Under the pieces are notes generated by a model that saw only the letters and a program-made list of their open reading frames with translations, did no database searches and had not been told where the DNA came from. DNA of 64,000 nt from positions 39,601 through 103,600 of the forward strand of contig JAFWJF010000006.1 in NCBI GenBank assembly GCA_017511715.1, in the 5' to 3' direction. This DNA is from Alphaproteobacteria bacterium (GTDB taxonomy: Bacteria; Pseudomonadota; Alphaproteobacteria; Rs-D84). Position numbers and translations under genes: made by a program. The number at the start of each line of letters is the position of its first letter. The first letter of the stretch is position 1. Below are positions 16,143 through 24,688 of this stretch, in pieces.

Positions 16143-16949
16143 ATGGCGACGATTATCGATCCAAGTGCAGTTATTAAACCAGGTGCAGTTATTGGAAATG
16201 ATTGTAAAATAGGACCTTTTTGTATTATTGGTCCTGATGTAGTTTTGGGGGACCGTGTTGAATTGGTATCCAATGTTGTGATTGATGGAAAGACATCAAT
16301 TGGTGATGATTCTATTGTTTACCCTTTCGCTGTTTTGGGTGTAATGAGCCAAGATTTGAAATGGCAAGATGAATCAACAATGACGGGCTTGCGTATCGGT
16401 AAACGTTGCAAGATTCGTGAATATGTGACGATTCATTCTGGAACACCTGCGTCAGATGGAACTGAAATTGGTGATGATTGTCAGATTATGGTTAATGCGC
16501 ATGTCGGGCATGATTGTAAAATTGGCAACAGCGTTGTTATGTCTAATTTGGTTCAGGTTGCTGGTCATGTGGAAGTGGAAGATTTTGCTATTTTATCTGG
16601 TGGTGTGATGGTATTGCAATTTGCGCGCATTGGTCGCAATGCCTTTATTGGTGGAATGAGCGGGGTTGGTAACGATGTTTTGCCTTATGCCATTTATGAG
16701 GGACAACGCGCTGTATATCGTACGATAAACCGTGTTGGTTTGATGCGACATGGTTTTACAAATGAAGATTTGCATGCCATTCATTCCGTGTATTCTGCCG
16801 TGTTTGGTGGCGATGAAGGAACTGTTGCAGACAGACTTAATAAGATTCGTAAAGAAGTTAAAAATAATAAATATGCCATGGACGCCATAGATTTTATCGA
16901 AAATCGTTCAAAACGTGGTATCGGAACGGCAAAAAATGAAAACCGCTAA
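16143..16949 (+). CDS. lpxA: UDP-N-acetylglucosamine acyltransferase
   Basis: The first enzyme of lipid A synthesis: it transfers a 3-hydroxyacyl chain from ACP to UDP-GlcNAc. The 268-aa protein shows the left-handed beta-helix hexapeptide repeats from residue 5 (IDPSAVIKPGAVIGNDCKIG), the catalytic-His region HVGHDCKIGNSV (around 120-130), and the C-terminal helical part VGLMRHGFTNEDLHAI. It starts after GGGATAAAAAT. It overlaps lpxB by 14 bases. The lpxD and fabZ genes usual before lpxA, and lpxI usual between lpxA and lpxB in alphaproteobacteria, are not here. Confidence 0.96.
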   Translation: MATIIDPSAVIKPGAVIGNDCKIGPFCIIGPDVVLGDRVELVSNVVIDGKTSIGDDSIVYPFAVLGVMSQDLKWQDESTMTGLRIGKRCKIREYVTIHSGTPASDGTEIGDDCQIMVNAHVGHDCKIGNSVVMSNLVQVAGHVEVEDFAILSGGVMVLQFARIGRNAFIGGMSGVGNDVLPYAIYEGQRAVYRTINRVGLMRHGFTNEDLHAIHSVYSAVFGGDEGTVADRLNKIRKEVKNNKYAMDAIDFIENRSKRGIGTAKNENR

Positions 16950-18057
16950 AAAGAAGATTTTTATTATCGCAGGCGAAGTTTCTGGTGATGTTTTGGGGGC
17001 GAAAATAATGCATGAAATGCCCGGGGTTGAATTTGTCGGAATTGGCGGGCAACATATGCAAGAATGTGGGCTAGATTCTCTTTTCCCGATGTCCGATTTG
17101 GCGGTTATGGGAATAACAGAAGTTGTTGCGCGCGCGGGAACATTATTCAGTCGAATCAAACAAACGGTTAATGCAATTATATCTGAAAAGCCAGATGTTG
17201 TTTTGACAATTGATTCACCGGGGTTCGCAAAAGCGGTTGTCGGCAAAGTTAGAAAATCACAAAAATTGAAACATACTAAATTTTATCATGTCGTTGCGCC
17301 ACAGGTTTGGGCATGGCGACCGGGGCGTGCAAAAAAGTATGCGAAAATATTTGATAAACTTTATGCCTTTTTTGATTTCGAGATACCGTATTTTACGAAA
17401 TATGGACTTGATACGGTTGCGGTGGGGCACCCTATTTCAGATGGTTTGGACAAATATAAACCACAGGACGCAAAGGGAAAAATAATAACTCTTGTCCCAG
17501 GCAGCCGTATGAGTGAAGTAAAAAAACTTTTGCCAGTATTTAATAAGACTGTTGATATGTTGGTAAATTGTGGATATCGCGATTATAAATTTGTTATTCC
17601 AACAGTAGAAACCACAGAAAAATATGTTTGCGAACATATAAAAACTTGGAAAACAAAACCCGAATTGGTTGGTTCTGATGAACGTTATCAATTATATGCA
17701 AATACTTATATCGCAATTGTTGCCAGTGGTACTGTTTCTGCAGAATTGGCAATAATGCATATCCCGACATTGGTTGTTTATAAAATGAATCCTCTGACTG
17801 TTTTGTTGGCGCGTATGATTTTGCGTGTAAAATGGGCATCTTTGGTTAATATTCTGATGAACAAAGCGGTGTTCCCTGAATTGTTGGGTCGGGATGCAAA
17901 TGCGCCTGCAATAACAGACGCATTCCAACAATTAACGTTGCCACATGTTCGTAAAAGTATGTTGCAAGAATTAAATTTGGCAGATAAAAAATGGAATCCG
18001 TGCAAACAAAAACCAGCCGCTGTTATTGCAAAAGATATATTGTCATCAATAAATTAA
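16936..18057 (+). CDS. lpxB: Lipid-A-disaccharide synthase
   Basis: A family GT19 glycosyltransferase (373 aa) joining UDP-diacylglucosamine and lipid X into the lipid A disaccharide at the inner face of the inner membrane. Family segments visible: IAGEVSGDVLGAKIM near the start, FVGIGGQHMQECG, DLAVMGITEV, FYHVVAPQVWAWRPGRAKK, LVPGSRMSEVKKLLP and ASGTVSAELAIMHIPTLVVYKM. The ATG at 16936 was chosen over an upstream GTG because it gives the normal N-terminus. It is coupled to lpxA. The 3' end overlaps the convergent secreted-protein gene by four bases with no terminator hairpin between them. Confidence 0.96.
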   Translation: MKTAKKKIFIIAGEVSGDVLGAKIMHEMPGVEFVGIGGQHMQECGLDSLFPMSDLAVMGITEVVARAGTLFSRIKQTVNAIISEKPDVVLTIDSPGFAKAVVGKVRKSQKLKHTKFYHVVAPQVWAWRPGRAKKYAKIFDKLYAFFDFEIPYFTKYGLDTVAVGHPISDGLDKYKPQDAKGKIITLVPGSRMSEVKKLLPVFNKTVDMLVNCGYRDYKFVIPTVETTEKYVCEHIKTWKTKPELVGSDERYQLYANTYIAIVASGTVSAELAIMHIPTLVVYKMNPLTVLLARMILRVKWASLVNILMNKAVFPELLGRDANAPAITDAFQQLTLPHVRKSMLQELNLADKKWNPCKQKPAAVIAKDILSSIN

Positions 18058-20618
18058 TTGCCTTCTGACCGGTTGTGCTTTGGAACTTTTTCTTCCACTA
18101 TTTTTATTTCATCTGTTTCTGTTGTGTTGTCATTTTTTACTTTTTTTTGCGCACAGAGATATATATTTGTTTCATCCTTTTGTATTAATTGCATGGTCGG
18201 ACACAGTTTGCCTGATGAAGATACAACGGTTTGTTGACACCAATATGACGAATCGTTTGCATAAGGTTGTTTACACATTGTCGGCAGTTGTGTGTTTTCA
18301 GATGTGTTGTCGGTTGTTGGGCAAAACATATCTTCGGAACACATGCTGTCTTCGGTGTTCGCAGAAGATTGAATCGTCGGAATTATTGGACGACAAGTTG
18401 GGCTTGCCCCGTTTTTGCTGCGATAACCGCCGTTTTCCCAGCAAGAACAAATACCCCAAGATTGTGTGTCTACTTCTGCGCTGTAATTAGATGGGCACAT
18501 GTTTTCTTCTGGATAAAAATGGTACCAATATACCAACGAATTTTTGGAATTGAAATCTGGATTGATATAAAATACGCTGTCTTCGTTGTTGGAATCTATT
18601 TTGCATAAATCGTCAGGTTTATATCCGTATTGTGCAGCATATTTATATTCAACAAAATAGCCACCAACACCATTGCAACGTTCAGACAATGAATCTAAGA
18701 TTTTATAATAAACTTCTGTGGCAACACCGGTTGGACGAATTAGACGTGTTGTATCGTTTTTTTGTAAAGAATAATATGTATTGCTGTTTTCGGGTGTGTA
18801 TTTATTAAATCCACCAAAGACGGTTTCCAGTAAATCTTCACATCCTGCGGTTTCTTTAACTTGCTGGGCGCATGGTGAAACGATGTTTTTTCCGGTATCA
18901 TCATAAAGCGAAAACCAATCAAGTGCTTCGCCACGGGCAAAAAGACCGTTCTGCAGGGAATAGAAATTCGCATACCCAACCCCGCCGAATTTATCAAAGC
19001 ACTGTTGTGCAACCGCACGACAAGAACTTGTTGCATCATTTTTATCTTTGGCGGCGATATATTCTTTAATTATGTCGCCTTGACTTTGGAACATATGATT
19101 GCAAGATTCTATGTAATTGTCGCACATTTGCGTTGTCAAAGAAATGGCAGACGGTTTCAACAGCACACTTGAATCGCCCGTCAAATTCGCCATCGCGTTT
19201 GCAACAGATGTTCCTTGGTTGTCATAGCATTGTGCAACCAATGTCAAACAACTTTGTTTGATTTCTTTCACTTTTGATTGTTGGGCATAGTATATATCTA
19301 ATAACGCCATATCCACATATTGTTGCCATACATAATCAGCATCTTCGGTGCATTTATCAAGAGCATCTTGTGCAAATTTTTTTGTTTTATTTTCGAAAAA
19401 TGTGACAAACGGACGATTGTTTTGGATAGCTGATAATTTTTGATCTTTTATGTCTGTATTTGTTCTGAAAGTTAACAGTTCGCCCAATTTATAAAAATCA
19501 ACAACACCAGTTAACGGTGCACCGGTTGATACATCAATAAATTGTCCATTGTCAAGGCATTTATGATAACCATATCCACAAACTTCTTCGCTTTTTATGG
19601 CGTTTTCTACATTTGCGATACATGTGGCAATGTCGTATGAATTATGATTTCTGCGGTTTTCGATGCGTGCTAAATCAAGCATAGCACTGCTTTGATGGGT
19701 TGATGCCTTTAATGATTTTTGCTGTGTCGCCAATGCGGTTTCTACCGTATTGCAATCTTGTTCTATCGCCATTAAGTATGCATTGACCGCGCGTTGTAAT
19801 GATGCGTTATTACAATCATCTTTGACAGCGTTTCGGCACTTTGGATATACTGCGGCGTATAAAGCCGTGCCGTTATATGTAGCAATTATTTGTCCAGAAT
19901 CATCCAGACCGAATGCATTAGACATATCGGCAGATATAGTTATGCTGTTCAAATCTTTGTATTTTCCGCCGACTTTGGTATCGCCCCCATTAAGAGAGTT
20001 CATGATGGCCTGTAATAATTGTTTTGATGCAGATTTATCCGACATCAAAGCGTCTTCGCCTTCGGATGCAGTTTTAATCGCCAATGCTTGTTCATACGTC
20101 ATACCAACGGCATCAAGGTTTTCAGAAAATTCAACCAGTTGATTATTCACCTGTTGATAGTTGTCAGAAATATCTTGTAAATCAAAAATACGGTCATTAC
20201 ACGAACATCTTTTGAAAGTGTCGTTTTTCAGTTGGCAAAATTGATCCATGCATGTAAAGAATGCCGATTTACAACGTTCGTATTCTGCGCCAATGCGGCT
20301 TTCCGGTTTTTCGGTGGTTGTTGTGGCGCGAGCAACCGTTGTCCTTGGTTGTGTGGTTGCAGAACGAGATACAGGTGTTCGTGTTGCGACTGATTGTGTG
20401 GTTGCGCGTGGGGTTAATATACTTATTGGTTTTGCGTTGCGTGGCGCGGCTGTCGTTTTTATGGCGTTGCGCGAAGTTGTGACGCGAGCGTTTTGTGTGG
20501 TTGTTGATGTGGTGGTGCTGCCTTTGTCGCGCGATGTTGCGTTTTTTGTACGCGATGCAGCGTCCGCACCAAATATGCAGACCGCAGAAATCAGAATAAA
20601 AGACAGAATTTTCTTCAT
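18054..20618 (-). CDS. Large secreted Cys-rich protein, paralogue of 56030-58414
   Basis: An 854-aa protein with a Sec signal peptide (cleavage near residue 20), then about 90 residues of Thr/Ser/Arg/Ala-rich low complexity. A Cys-patterned domain opens with YERCKSAFFTCMDQFCQLKN and RCSCNDRIFDLQ (C116, C123, C128, C138, C140). Later parts contain many spaced Cys residues (CIANVENAI, CLTLVAQCYDNQG, CRAVAQQCFDKFGG), ending in a polar tail. The protein at 56030-58414 shares this whole layout. Predicted periplasmic or surface protein of unknown function. Promoter candidates lie in 20640-20690; the gene converges on lpxB. Confidence 0.85.
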   Translation of the reverse strand: MKKILSFILISAVCIFGADAASRTKNATSRDKGSTTTSTTTQNARVTTSRNAIKTTAAPRNAKPISILTPRATTQSVATRTPVSRSATTQPRTTVARATTTTEKPESRIGAEYERCKSAFFTCMDQFCQLKNDTFKRCSCNDRIFDLQDISDNYQQVNNQLVEFSENLDAVGMTYEQALAIKTASEGEDALMSDKSASKQLLQAIMNSLNGGDTKVGGKYKDLNSITISADMSNAFGLDDSGQIIATYNGTALYAAVYPKCRNAVKDDCNNASLQRAVNAYLMAIEQDCNTVETALATQQKSLKASTHQSSAMLDLARIENRRNHNSYDIATCIANVENAIKSEEVCGYGYHKCLDNGQFIDVSTGAPLTGVVDFYKLGELLTFRTNTDIKDQKLSAIQNNRPFVTFFENKTKKFAQDALDKCTEDADYVWQQYVDMALLDIYYAQQSKVKEIKQSCLTLVAQCYDNQGTSVANAMANLTGDSSVLLKPSAISLTTQMCDNYIESCNHMFQSQGDIIKEYIAAKDKNDATSSCRAVAQQCFDKFGGVGYANFYSLQNGLFARGEALDWFSLYDDTGKNIVSPCAQQVKETAGCEDLLETVFGGFNKYTPENSNTYYSLQKNDTTRLIRPTGVATEVYYKILDSLSERCNGVGGYFVEYKYAAQYGYKPDDLCKIDSNNEDSVFYINPDFNSKNSLVYWYHFYPEENMCPSNYSAEVDTQSWGICSCWENGGYRSKNGASPTCRPIIPTIQSSANTEDSMCSEDMFCPTTDNTSENTQLPTMCKQPYANDSSYWCQQTVVSSSGKLCPTMQLIQKDETNIYLCAQKKVKNDNTTETDEIKIVEEKVPKHNRSEGN

Positions 20619-20712
20619 CTCTGATTCAATGGTAGCAAATTTATAAAACTCAGGGCAAGCAAAATCATAAAAATATATAAGCAGAATCCAATATTTTTTT
20701 ACATTTTTCTTG

Positions 20713-20741
20713 TTGCAAAATTTTATAATATGGGTTATTAT
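20713..20741 (+). promoter_or_regulatory. Promoter of the tRNA cluster
   Basis: TTGCAA (20713-20718), 17 bases, TATTAT (20736-20741), 17 bases before the first tRNA. Confidence 0.65.
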
Positions 20742-20757
20742 CTATCGTGCTTTGACC

Positions 20758-20844
20758 GGGCATATGGCGGAATTGGTAGACGCGCTAGTTTCAGGTACTA
20801 GTGGTAGCAATACCTTGGAAGTTCGAGTCTTCTTATGCCCACCA
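20758..20844 (+). tRNA. tRNA-Leu (anticodon CAG)
   Basis: Acceptor GGGCATA pairs with TATGCCC, discriminator A20841, and CCA is encoded. The anticodon stem CTAGT/ACTAG encloses TTCAGGT, giving CAG, and there is a long variable arm as expected for class II tRNA-Leu. Reads CUG codons. Confidence 0.95.
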
Positions 20845-20859
20845 TATGTAAAAGCAACC

Positions 20860-20935
20860 GGGGTTGTAGCTCAGTTGATAGAGCGCTACGTTCGCATCGT
20901 AGAGGTCGTGGGTTTGAGTCCCATCAGCTCCACCA
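20860..20935 (+). tRNA. tRNA-Ala (anticodon CGC)
   Basis: 76 bases with CCA encoded. Stem CTACG/CGTAG encloses TTCGCAT, anticodon CGC. The acceptor GGGGTTG / CAGCTCC places a G3-U70 wobble pair, the main alanine identity element. Its anticodon arm is nearly identical to that of the tRNA-Val at 21109. Confidence 0.95.
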
Positions 20936-20978
20936 TCTGTTTTTGTGTTGTGCAAAATCAGACGGAAAACAAGTCCTT

Positions 20979-21065
20979 GGGGATATGGCGGAATGGTAGA
21001 CGCTGAGGACTTAAAATCCTTTGATCATTGCGATCGTGTGGGTTCAAGTCCCACTATCCCCACCA
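20979..21065 (+). tRNA. tRNA-Leu (anticodon TAA)
   Basis: 87 bases. Acceptor GGGGATA / TATCCCC, encoded CCA, anticodon loop CTTAAAA giving TAA, long variable arm. Reads UUA and UUG. Confidence 0.95.
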
Positions 21066-21108
21066 AAAAACTTGATTTTCCGCGTTGGCGGATTTTTTGT
21101 TGGGTTTT

Positions 21109-21185
21109 GGATGTGTGGCTCAGTTGGTTAGAGCACTACGTTCACATCGTAGGGGTCGGCGGTTCGAGTCCGCCCACATCCACCA
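21109..21185 (+). tRNA. tRNA-Val (anticodon CAC)
   Basis: 77 bases. Acceptor GGATGTG / CACATCC, encoded CCA, anticodon loop TTCACAT giving CAC. Its last 20 bases plus 10 bases of flank are repeated exactly at 21325-21354. Confidence 0.95.
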
Positions 21186-21354
21186 AAAATAAAAATGGGG
21201 CGAATGCCCTATTTTTATTTTTGTCGGGCGGACGAAGAACCGGCGGTTCGACAATGAGTAAACGAAAACAAGCAAGAGCGAAGTTTGAGCGCTAACGAAT
21301 GCCCCACAGACATTTATGGCGAGGGAGTCCGCCCACATCCACCAAAAATAAAAA
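21166..21354. repeat. 30-base direct repeat of the tRNA-Val 3' end (att-like)
   Basis: The 30 bases 21166-21195 (tRNA-Val T-arm/acceptor 3' half, CCA and the AAAAATAAAAA flank) recur without mismatch at 21325-21354, 159 bases away. Integrases use tRNA 3' ends as attachment sites and leave exactly this kind of duplication. The 129 bases between the copies hold no integrase or cargo, so if this was an integration scar the element has been deleted. Partial tRNA duplication by recombination is the alternative. Confidence 0.75.
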
Positions 21355-21376
21355 CGACCACTTGGTCGTTTTTTTA
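21350..21376. terminator. Bidirectional terminator
   Basis: Stem AAAACGACCA / TGGTCGTTTT with a CT loop and a T-run, between the tRNA cluster and the convergent small secreted-protein gene. Confidence 0.85.
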
Positions 21377-21691
21377 TCTTAAGCCTTTTTTCTTGCAACA
21401 AGCACTGGCGGCAGATTTCCAATCAAGATATGCTTTTGATGGGTCGCGTAAATCGCGCCATGGTTGCCACGATGTGCAAAGCGATTTCTTATCATTGCCA
21501 AGGCATTTTACATACCGCCGCAAAGAACAGGTTTCTGACGATTCTTTGCCTGTATCGGTTGTGCATTTTACAATAATATTTTGGTTTTTTGCATCGTCTT
21601 TACCGAATTCTTTGGTGCTTAATAACTGATAAGCAAATGCGTTTGTGACAACTGAAGAGATGACGATAAAAAAAAGAAATATTTTTTTCAT
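21374..21691 (-). CDS. Small Cys-containing secreted protein
   Basis: A 105-aa protein starting behind GGAGAAAAAT. Signal peptide MKKIFLFFIVISSVVTNAFA. The mature domain of about 85 residues has six Cys (KCTTDTGKESSETCSLRRYVKC, SLCTSW, ACCKKKGLR), so it is probably disulfide-bonded in the periplasm. A promoter candidate precedes it (TTGTAT, 17 bases, TATAAT on the minus strand near 21720-21750). Not recognised; in size and Cys content it resembles secreted inhibitor or effector-like proteins, but that is only a size analogy. Confidence 0.75.
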   Translation of the reverse strand: MKKIFLFFIVISSVVTNAFAYQLLSTKEFGKDDAKNQNIIVKCTTDTGKESSETCSLRRYVKCLGNDKKSLCTSWQPWRDLRDPSKAYLDWKSAASACCKKKGLR

Positions 21692-21826
21692 ATTTTTCTC
21701 CTTTTACACATTTTCATTATAAATATTTTTTAGAAAAAATACAACAAGGTTTTTATTCAGAGATATATGCTTTGTTTCGTGTGCGGCAATTCGTTCTGGT
21801 TGGTGTAAGGTTTGCGTGTTGTCAAA

Positions 21827-23602
21827 TTATTCTGCCGTTGACCAAGGAATTTCATTCATAAACAAATAGAACATTTCGCCCTTTGGGTCGTTTGGGTTAG
21901 TTTCGTCAAGGCGAATTATTGGGCGAACGACATAAATATCGACATTGCAATTTGCGCCATGTTCATCTTGGTATTCATCAAGTTGATAAAAGAATTTAGA
22001 TGCAAAATCCATCGCCTGCAGATATGCAGCATCATCGTCTGCCGAATCAACAGAATTACCAACCCACATTAACCACATGCCATAATTTACTACATTTTCT
22101 TGTCCGGCTAAATCATCGGCGGACAAAAGACATAATGGTTTGAATTCTATACCGTTAGAAAATTCTTTTGATGTGGTTGATGTATGGTCGTACATATCGC
22201 CAAGGAAACTTATTGCGCCATAAAGCATTCCTGTATCACGTTCGAAGCGTGCCAGGCGCGCCCCATGTTTTAATGTGGCATCTTTCAACCAGTCCCCTAT
22301 TTTCGCGGAACGCGAAGACATGCCTGCGCGCGCAAGTTTTCCGGATTTGGTCATGGTTTTTGCGCCAGTGTTTGATGCGTGCAGTGTTCGCAGTGCGCGT
22401 ACAATAACGTTCCCTGTTTGTGGGCGTTTGAATGCGAGTAAATTTCTTCTGTATTTCATCAATTCAGAAAAAGTTTCGGTTGATTCTTTGTATTGTTTGA
22501 CGTTTTTGCTGTTTTTTACCATTGTTTCTGCTTGTTTTTCCAAGTCTTTTACTGCTTTTTCTAATTCTTTGATTTGTTTGCGCCTGTCTGCAATAGCATC
22601 AGCGTTTTTCAATGTTTTTATTTCTTTTTCTAATTTTGCAATATCATCGCTGTGTTGAGAAATTTTTGATATTACATGCATATAATCTTTTACATCATCC
22701 AGATTGGTTAAACCCTTTATCGTTTTTATTAAGCCTTTGGCATTTTTTGCAGCGCGAATACCTTTGAGTTTAAGCATCGCGATTTCGCCCGCCCCCATTG
22801 TTGCAACGGTTATAATAACATCTGCAGCAATTTCAGCATACATTATCCATTCAAGGTTGACATCGCCCGCAACATAGTAATCGTTGGTGTCGTCTTCGAT
22901 ATTTACGACTTCTTTGACTACTTGGTTAATGGTGTATGTGTCGTTGGCGAGTATTGATTTACTGGTGCAAGTACGACCCTGGGGATAAATGTCGTCGATA
23001 TGGTCGTTTATGTATTTTATTGATAAAGTATTATTTTTACCCTCTCCTACAAAGTCTTTTAATGCATCGTGTTGAACAACCATAATCGCATACCATGCCG
23101 GTTCGGTGTTAAGATATTTAGAACCGTCAGTATTATCCATTATGTTCGGTGACGCGTTGCCGTCAGGCAGACTGCGTTTTTTGCTTAACAATAATTTTTG
23201 TTTCAATACTTTGGGTTGCGTGCTGTAATTAATGGCGAGTGTGCGACCGCCCGGAAATCTGTATTCTATGGGGGAAAAAATTATAGTTGTTTCGTCAGCG
23301 GTATTTTTTATTTCGGGACAATCAAGCAGTGCTGTTAAGACATCTGCATTGCCGGTCATTGTTTCGTGCGCCCATGCACGAACTTTGTATTCGGGTTCGC
23401 TTTCATCTATTTCGTTGCTATGTGTGCGCAGAGCATCAGAAAAAACTTTTGATGCACAATCGGTCGGTTTTTCTTCATGAATTTGGTTCAAGACTTCTTC
23501 TGTTGTGTGAAAATCAGGTATATTTTGCAAATCATCAATTGTTGCAGCCGTGGCCGGAAAAATAAAAAGCATACAAAGGAAAAAAGATAATTTTTTCAAC
23601 AC
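21827..23602 (-). CDS. Secreted protein with hydrophobic segment and coiled coil
   Basis: A 591-aa protein with a GTG start preceded by AAAGG. The signal peptide ends near residue 19 (IFPATA). A globular Cys-containing N-terminal part runs to about 235; then comes a hydrophobic helix (IMYAEIAADVIITVATMGAG, about 260-280) followed by a basic KLKGIRAAKNAKGLIKTIKG stretch and a coiled coil (about 310-375). The C-terminal domain (about 440-591) is acidic with aromatic residues. The hydrophobic-basic-coiled-coil order resembles proteins that insert in or cross membranes. Last gene of the prepilin-peptidase operon. Function unknown. Confidence 0.8.
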   Translation of the reverse strand: MLKKLSFFLCMLFIFPATAATIDDLQNIPDFHTTEEVLNQIHEEKPTDCASKVFSDALRTHSNEIDESEPEYKVRAWAHETMTGNADVLTALLDCPEIKNTADETTIIFSPIEYRFPGGRTLAINYSTQPKVLKQKLLLSKKRSLPDGNASPNIMDNTDGSKYLNTEPAWYAIMVVQHDALKDFVGEGKNNTLSIKYINDHIDDIYPQGRTCTSKSILANDTYTINQVVKEVVNIEDDTNDYYVAGDVNLEWIMYAEIAADVIITVATMGAGEIAMLKLKGIRAAKNAKGLIKTIKGLTNLDDVKDYMHVISKISQHSDDIAKLEKEIKTLKNADAIADRRKQIKELEKAVKDLEKQAETMVKNSKNVKQYKESTETFSELMKYRRNLLAFKRPQTGNVIVRALRTLHASNTGAKTMTKSGKLARAGMSSRSAKIGDWLKDATLKHGARLARFERDTGMLYGAISFLGDMYDHTSTTSKEFSNGIEFKPLCLLSADDLAGQENVVNYGMWLMWVGNSVDSADDDAAYLQAMDFASKFFYQLDEYQDEHGANCNVDIYVVRPIIRLDETNPNDPKGEMFYLFMNEIPWSTAE

Positions 23603-23623
23603 AAAATATCCTTTGTGCTTGTA

Positions 23624-24688
23624 TCATAAATGATATGGCCCGTCTAAAATCATAACCTGTTGTATTTTTTCTATTTCAAATGGGTATAAAGAAATTGCGG
23701 TTGCGCCTGCAACAAGAACTCCTGCAACAACCCACCCTGCAACAGGAACTCCACTTGATACAGCTGCCGTTGAAAGCATGGCATTTCCTACAACTGTTGG
23801 AAGCCACGCCGTTGCGGCAAGAGGTGTTGCCACTGCTGCGGCAGAAAGACCAATCCATGCGAAAGCCCCGCCACCTATTCCTGCGGCAACTACCCAACCG
23901 TTTTTTCCGGAACTGGTATCGCGTTTTACATCCAAAGCTACAAGGTATACGGCTAAGTTCTGGTTGGAACATACGCCACCTTTTAATTTTGTGGCAAATT
24001 GGCGAGCTTTTTCTATGCCTGTATTTATATTGCGGTAAGACACGATTTGTTCTTTAGTTGAAAAGGTTTTGTCCATCAATACTAAGCCTGGAAATGCACG
24101 ACGATTGTCTCCTTCTGCAAAATCAAGAAAATATTCATTGCTGGAACCACCAAATTCATTGAATACAGCCTGGCCTGCGACGTTAACAGCTGCATCATCA
24201 TCCAAATTGTCCCAAATTGTCCAATCAGAACATTCATCAGAAAAGAATTTTTTATCTTTTTGTATGGAAGACAATTCCAGCACTTCCCCAGGAACCAAAT
24301 TTCTTTTATTTATAACCAATATTCCGGTGCGCATATCGATATAACTGAACGCTGTTTCTGTGCTAAAATCGAAAGCATATTTGTTTTTATCATGGACGAA
24401 TTCAATTAATCCACGTGGAATTTTTGCAATTTCTAATAAATCTTTGTTGCATTTCAGCATTATGTTCCCGGCCAACAATGTGTATATTTTTGCTTTGTTT
24501 TTTTGAACTAATTCGTCTGTTAATATTTCTTTTTCTCCTAACGTATTAAACACACCGTCCTTTTTATCAAACAGGCGCTGTTGCCATAATGTATTATCAG
24601 ATGATATTTTCTGTAGACAAGCATCCAAGGTGTTTGCTTGGACGTTTGTCATGAAAAACATTAAAAATATAATTAATAATTTTTTCAT
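23624..24688 (-). CDS. Secreted protein with Gly/Ala-rich hydrophobic C-terminus
   Basis: A 354-aa protein with signal peptide MKKLLIIFLMFFMTNVQA. A globular mature domain (to about 265) contains few Cys. The last 85 residues carry two or three hydrophobic Gly/Ala-rich stretches (WVVAAGIGGGAFAWIGLSAA, AATAWLPTVVGNAMLS, VAGWVVAGVLVAGATAISLY) before a short polar end. These could be membrane hairpins. The start overlaps the upstream gene's stop by ATGA, so it is translationally coupled to it. No family recognised. Confidence 0.8.
   Translation of the reverse strand: MKKLLIIFLMFFMTNVQANTLDACLQKISSDNTLWQQRLFDKKDGVFNTLGEKEILTDELVQKNKAKIYTLLAGNIMLKCNKDLLEIAKIPRGLIEFVHDKNKYAFDFSTETAFSYIDMRTGILVINKRNLVPGEVLELSSIQKDKKFFSDECSDWTIWDNLDDDAAVNVAGQAVFNEFGGSSNEYFLDFAEGDNRRAFPGLVLMDKTFSTKEQIVSYRNINTGIEKARQFATKLKGGVCSNQNLAVYLVALDVKRDTSSGKNGWVVAAGIGGGAFAWIGLSAAAVATPLAATAWLPTVVGNAMLSTAAVSSGVPVAGWVVAGVLVAGATAISLYPFEIEKIQQVMILDGPYHL

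Noticed and set aside
21285..21629. Plus-strand ORF overlapping the small secreted protein
   Set aside because: It is antisense to a gene with a good signal peptide and promoter, and it starts inside the tRNA duplication.
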